From Dietzia timorensis (GTDB lineage Bacteria; Actinomycetota; Actinomycetes; Mycobacteriales; Mycobacteriaceae), in assembly GCF_020742175.1 (NCBI RefSeq), contig NZ_DYXM01000234.1, forward strand, positions 1 through 9,376: a stretch of DNA of 9,376 nt, written 5' to 3'. Numbering within the stretch: position 1 is the first letter of the stretch; each line of letters starts with the position of its first letter. The notes under the pieces are model-generated. The model was not told the origin of the DNA. It ran no database searches and saw only the letters and a program-made list of their open reading frames with translations. Of the stretch, positions 7,273 to 9,376 are shown piece after piece. The translations under genes and the position numbers were made by a program.

Positions 7273-7304
7273 GCCCGTGCGCCGAGCAGGGGCCGCGCAC
7301 GGGC
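7273..7304. repeat. Perfect 10-bp inverted repeat in divergent promoter region
   Basis: The arms GCCCGTGCGC (7273-7282) and GCGCACGGGC (7295-7304) are exact reverse complements with a 12-base spacer. The centre (about 7288) lies about 66 bases from the pcnA start and about 60 from the NUDIX start, almost exactly midway. It could be an operator for both genes or a cruciform/hairpin. There is no T-run on either side, so an intrinsic terminator is unlikely. Confidence 0.6.
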
Positions 7305-7336
7305 CGACGATTCCTTAGTTTCAGGGGGTTGTCGGA

Positions 7337-7342
7337 TACCAT
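7337..7342 (+). promoter_or_regulatory. -10 box for leaderless NUDIX transcript
   Basis: TACCAT fits TANNNT and is followed by six bases and then the GTG start at 7349, so the mRNA would begin on or beside the start codon. No Shine-Dalgarno precedes this GTG. No good -35 is visible about 17 bp upstream. Confidence 0.5.
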
Positions 7343-7348
7343 TAGCAA

Positions 7349-8842
7349 GTGAACGATTTTGAACGTCAAACGGCGAGCGCGGGTTCGCGCCCAGGCCGAC
7401 GACGTTCCCGGCGCGCGGCCGGACCTGCGGGAAACCATGGTTCGAACGCCGCGCAGCCCCCGGCCGGCGGACAGCGCGCCCACGCGCACGGATCCGCCGG
7501 GGCGCCCGGAAAGGGCGGCAACGGGACAGGTGGTGCAACACCGAAGAGCGGCCCCGCCAAGGGCAACGCCGACCCGGGACACGGGCCGGCCGAGGGCCGC
7601 TCCCGGCGACGACGTCGGCGCGGCCGAGGCCGCGGCTCCGGGGCACGCGCCCAGGCGGGCGCGGCAGCCAACGGCACCACCACTGGCGACGGGACGTCTA
7701 AGGCTGGCGCGGGCGACGACAGCTCCGCCGAGCAGCAGAGACAACACGGACAGCAGCGCAAGAACGCCCGCGGCGGCTCCCGCACGGGCGGCCGCGGGCG
7801 CGGACAGGGCGCCAAGGGTCAGGGCCAGAAGCCAGGGCAGAAGCAGGGCCAGCGCCACGGCGGGCGCGGCGGCCAGCAGCGCGGACAGGGCGCGCGCGGT
7901 GGCTCACGTAAGTCCACCGCGCGGGGCCCGCACGCCTCGCTACGCACGGTCCGCGAAACCTCCGCGGGCGGGATGGTCGTGCGCGGCCTCGCCGAACTCG
8001 CCGAGGCCTACGCGGAACAGGGCGAAGGTCTCGACCTCGCGAGCGTCGAGGCGCTCGAAGTCGCGCTGATCGGCAGGCTCGACCGGCGTGGGCGCATGCT
8101 GTGGTCGATGCCCAAGGGGCACGTCGAGGGCACCGAAACCTACGCGCAGACCGCGCGGCGCGAGGTGCTCGAGGAGACTGGCCTCAACGGCACGATCCTC
8201 GCCGAGCTCGGCAGCATCGACTACTGGTTCGTCGCCGACGGAAAACGCATCCACAAGACGGTTCACCACCACATCATCCGGTACGACGACGGAGACTTGT
8301 GCGATGAGGACCCGGAAATCACCGAAGTGGCATGGGTGGCTTTTAAGCTGTTGCCCATGCGGCTTGCCTACACCGACGAGCGCCGACTGATGGACACCGC
8401 GCGCGACCTCCTCCCGGAGCTCGCGGCCGCCGAGGTGGCCGGACGAAATCCCGAGCCACGCCCCGCCGACGTCGTCGATCCGAACAGGAGATCGGCGACT
8501 CGCGAGGAGAGCTCGGCACGTCCGACGTCAGCAAGCGGTAACAAGCCCGTCCAGGGCGCAGACAAGGGCCACGGAGCGGCCGCGGACGCGACGCGCAGCG
8601 GCGAAGGGCGCAAGCGCTCGCGCCGGCGCAGGGGCCGCGGCGGTCGTGGACGTGGCGGTCAGCAGGCTGGGCACGGCCAGAACCAGCACGCCCAGCGGCC
8701 TCGCGGCTCCCACGGCAATCGGCAGAACCAGAAGAAAGCCGGCGGGCAATCGGGCCCGGCCGGAAATTCGGGAGGCTCCGGCAACCGCGGTAACTCCGGC
8801 CAGTCGGGCCGCGACGACAACACGCGGGGCAGCGGGCAGTGA
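7349..8842 (+). CDS. mutT4: NUDIX hydrolase with long Arg/Gly-rich arms (MutT4-like)
   Basis: The protein has 497 residues. A complete Nudix box (G-x5-E-x7-REVLEETGL) spans residues 257-279, with the metal-binding Glu272, Glu275 and Glu276 present. The domain runs from 'RTVRETSAGGMVVRG' (about 199) to 'LAYTDERRLMDTA' (about 351), and its 'DYWFVADGKRIHKTVHHH' stretch is as I recall M. tuberculosis Rv3908/MutT4. Such enzymes hydrolyse a nucleoside diphosphate linked to another moiety; the substrate cannot be told. Residues 1-194 and about 360-497 are low-complexity Arg, Gly, Gln, Ser and Ala with RGRG-type clusters, likely disordered and able to bind nucleic acid. Rv3908 (about 250 residues) has much shorter basic ends. 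About 20 extra residues interrupt the domain near 212-235. Start: GTG with a -10 six bases upstream and no ribosome site. The next gene's start overlaps its stop, so the two are cotranscribed. Confidence 0.93.
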   Translation: MNDFERQTASAGSRPGRRRSRRAAGPAGNHGSNAAQPPAGGQRAHAHGSAGAPGKGGNGTGGATPKSGPAKGNADPGHGPAEGRSRRRRRRGRGRGSGARAQAGAAANGTTTGDGTSKAGAGDDSSAEQQRQHGQQRKNARGGSRTGGRGRGQGAKGQGQKPGQKQGQRHGGRGGQQRGQGARGGSRKSTARGPHASLRTVRETSAGGMVVRGLAELAEAYAEQGEGLDLASVEALEVALIGRLDRRGRMLWSMPKGHVEGTETYAQTARREVLEETGLNGTILAELGSIDYWFVADGKRIHKTVHHHIIRYDDGDLCDEDPEITEVAWVAFKLLPMRLAYTDERRLMDTARDLLPELAAAEVAGRNPEPRPADVVDPNRRSATREESSARPTSASGNKPVQGADKGHGAAADATRSGEGRKRSRRRRGRGGRGRGGQQAGHGQNQHAQRPRGSHGNRQNQKKAGGQSGPAGNSGGSGNRGNSGQSGRDDNTRGSGQ

Positions 8843-9376
8843 TCCGGCGGGGCGCGAGGGTCTGCGCCAGTGTGGCGTGTACTGCCGCGCTGGTGTTGAC
8901 ACCCGTCGCCGGGATCGCCGCGGCCCAGTCGGTCCTCGGCGCCCCGTCGGCGGCAGCCGCGCCCACCGCCGCCCCGGGCGCTCCGGAGCCGCAGACGGCG
9001 GCCGAGCTCGACCTCGTCCCGAATCCGGCGCCGACCCACGCGCGGGTGTCGATCGACGAAATCACCCCGCAGGTCGCCGACGGTGCGCCGGGCTCCGACG
9101 CGATCAACGGCATCCCGCTGGTCACCGTCCGCGGGACCGTGACCAACGCGTCCGATGAGGAGATCACCGACCTCACGCTCCGGCTGCAGCGCGGCCCCGG
9201 GACCTCGGAGCCGTCGCAGGTGCGCGCGGCGCTCTCGGCGCCGGAGCAGGATTTCGAAACCGCCGGGCCCTTCGAGCCGCTCGCGGACGCTCTCGCGCCC
9301 GGCGCCGAGGCGCCTTTCGAGGTGAAGATGCCGTTGTCCGAGGCGAACAACGGGCCGTCGCTGCAGATCGATCAGC
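8839..9376 (+). CDS. DUF6049/Rv3909-like exported protein, 5' part
   Basis: An open frame starts at GTG 8839, whose last two bases lie within the TGA of the NUDIX gene (GTGA, a 4-base overlap), and runs off the window end without a stop; 179 codons are visible. The N-terminus is a signal peptide: basic 'MIRRGARVCASVACTAA', a hydrophobic core, and a likely cleavage after Ala29 (AAA-Q). After a Pro/Ala-rich linker comes a domain starting 'ARVSIDEITPQV' (about 68) with 'PLVTVRGTVTNASDEEITDL' (93-112) and 'LRLQRGPG'. This is the beta-sandwich-like opening of the large envelope protein found between mutT4 and murJ in mycolate actinobacteria. Its function is unknown; the genomic position suggests a link to peptidoglycan-precursor export, which is inference. 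Family identity rests on motif memory and gene order. Confidence 0.88.
   Translation, partial: MIRRGARVCASVACTAALVLTPVAGIAAAQSVLGAPSAAAAPTAAPGAPEPQTAAELDLVPNPAPTHARVSIDEITPQVADGAPGSDAINGIPLVTVRGTVTNASDEEITDLTLRLQRGPGTSEPSQVRAALSAPEQDFETAGPFEPLADALAPGAEAPFEVKMPLSEANNGPSLQIDQ

Noticed and set aside
7223..7858. Upstream extension of the pcnA frame
   Set aside because: It is antisense to the NUDIX gene's N-terminal arm, has no similarity to CCA enzymes, and would cross a region with two plausible promoters.
8343..9350. Minus-strand frame of 335 codons opposite the NUDIX and DUF6049-like genes
   Set aside because: No motif; it runs across the overlap of two coupled plus-strand genes and is explained as a GC-rich shadow.

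Overview
The window is high-GC chromosomal DNA with leucine/valine GTG starts, leaderless-looking promoters and Ala/Gly-rich proteins. Its gene content points to a mycolic-acid actinobacterium (order Mycobacteriales, e.g. the Corynebacterium/Dietzia/Gordonia/Mycobacterium group); I cannot fix the genus from sequence alone. The strongest clue is the divergent block pcnA / NUDIX hydrolase / DUF6049-type exported protein. It has the same order and orientation as M. tuberculosis Rv3907c-Rv3908-Rv3909, which sits just upstream of murJ (recalled knowledge, not searched here).

Layout, left to right. (1) 42-644, minus: a UPF0301/YqgE-AlgH protein with a near-perfect Shine-Dalgarno. (2) 645-856: a divergent intergenic region. 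(3) 857-3277, plus: a large polytopic DUF2339-type membrane protein with a disordered N-terminal region. (4) 3095-4129, minus: a Gly/Ser-rich protein that starts with a DxDxDG calcium-loop-like domain and ends in a pentapeptide repeat. Its 3' end overlaps the 3' end of the DUF2339 gene by 183 bp in antisense. (5) 4130-4347: non-coding, with a small inverted repeat resembling paired DnaA boxes. (6) 4348-5700, minus: a GT-C fold GT87 mannosyltransferase-like membrane enzyme, in an apparent operon behind (7) pcnA, 5726-7222, minus, the CCA-adding tRNA nucleotidyltransferase. (8) 7223-7348: a compact divergent control region with two leaderless-type promoters and a perfect 10-bp inverted repeat midway between them. 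(9) 7349-8842, plus: a NUDIX hydrolase whose domain sits between two long Arg/Gly/Gln-rich disordered arms. (10) 8839-9376 (runs off the end), plus: an exported DUF6049/Rv3909-like protein whose GTG start overlaps the NUDIX stop codon.

Functionally the window combines tRNA maturation (pcnA), nucleotide housekeeping (NUDIX) and cell-envelope functions (GT87 glycosyltransferase, DUF2339 membrane protein, exported DUF6049 protein). I see no mobile element, CRISPR array, RNA gene or defence system, and no convincing undescribed multi-gene system. The points most worth a second look are the antisense-overlapping repeat tails, the expanded RG-rich arms of the NUDIX protein, and the symmetrical divergent promoter region.
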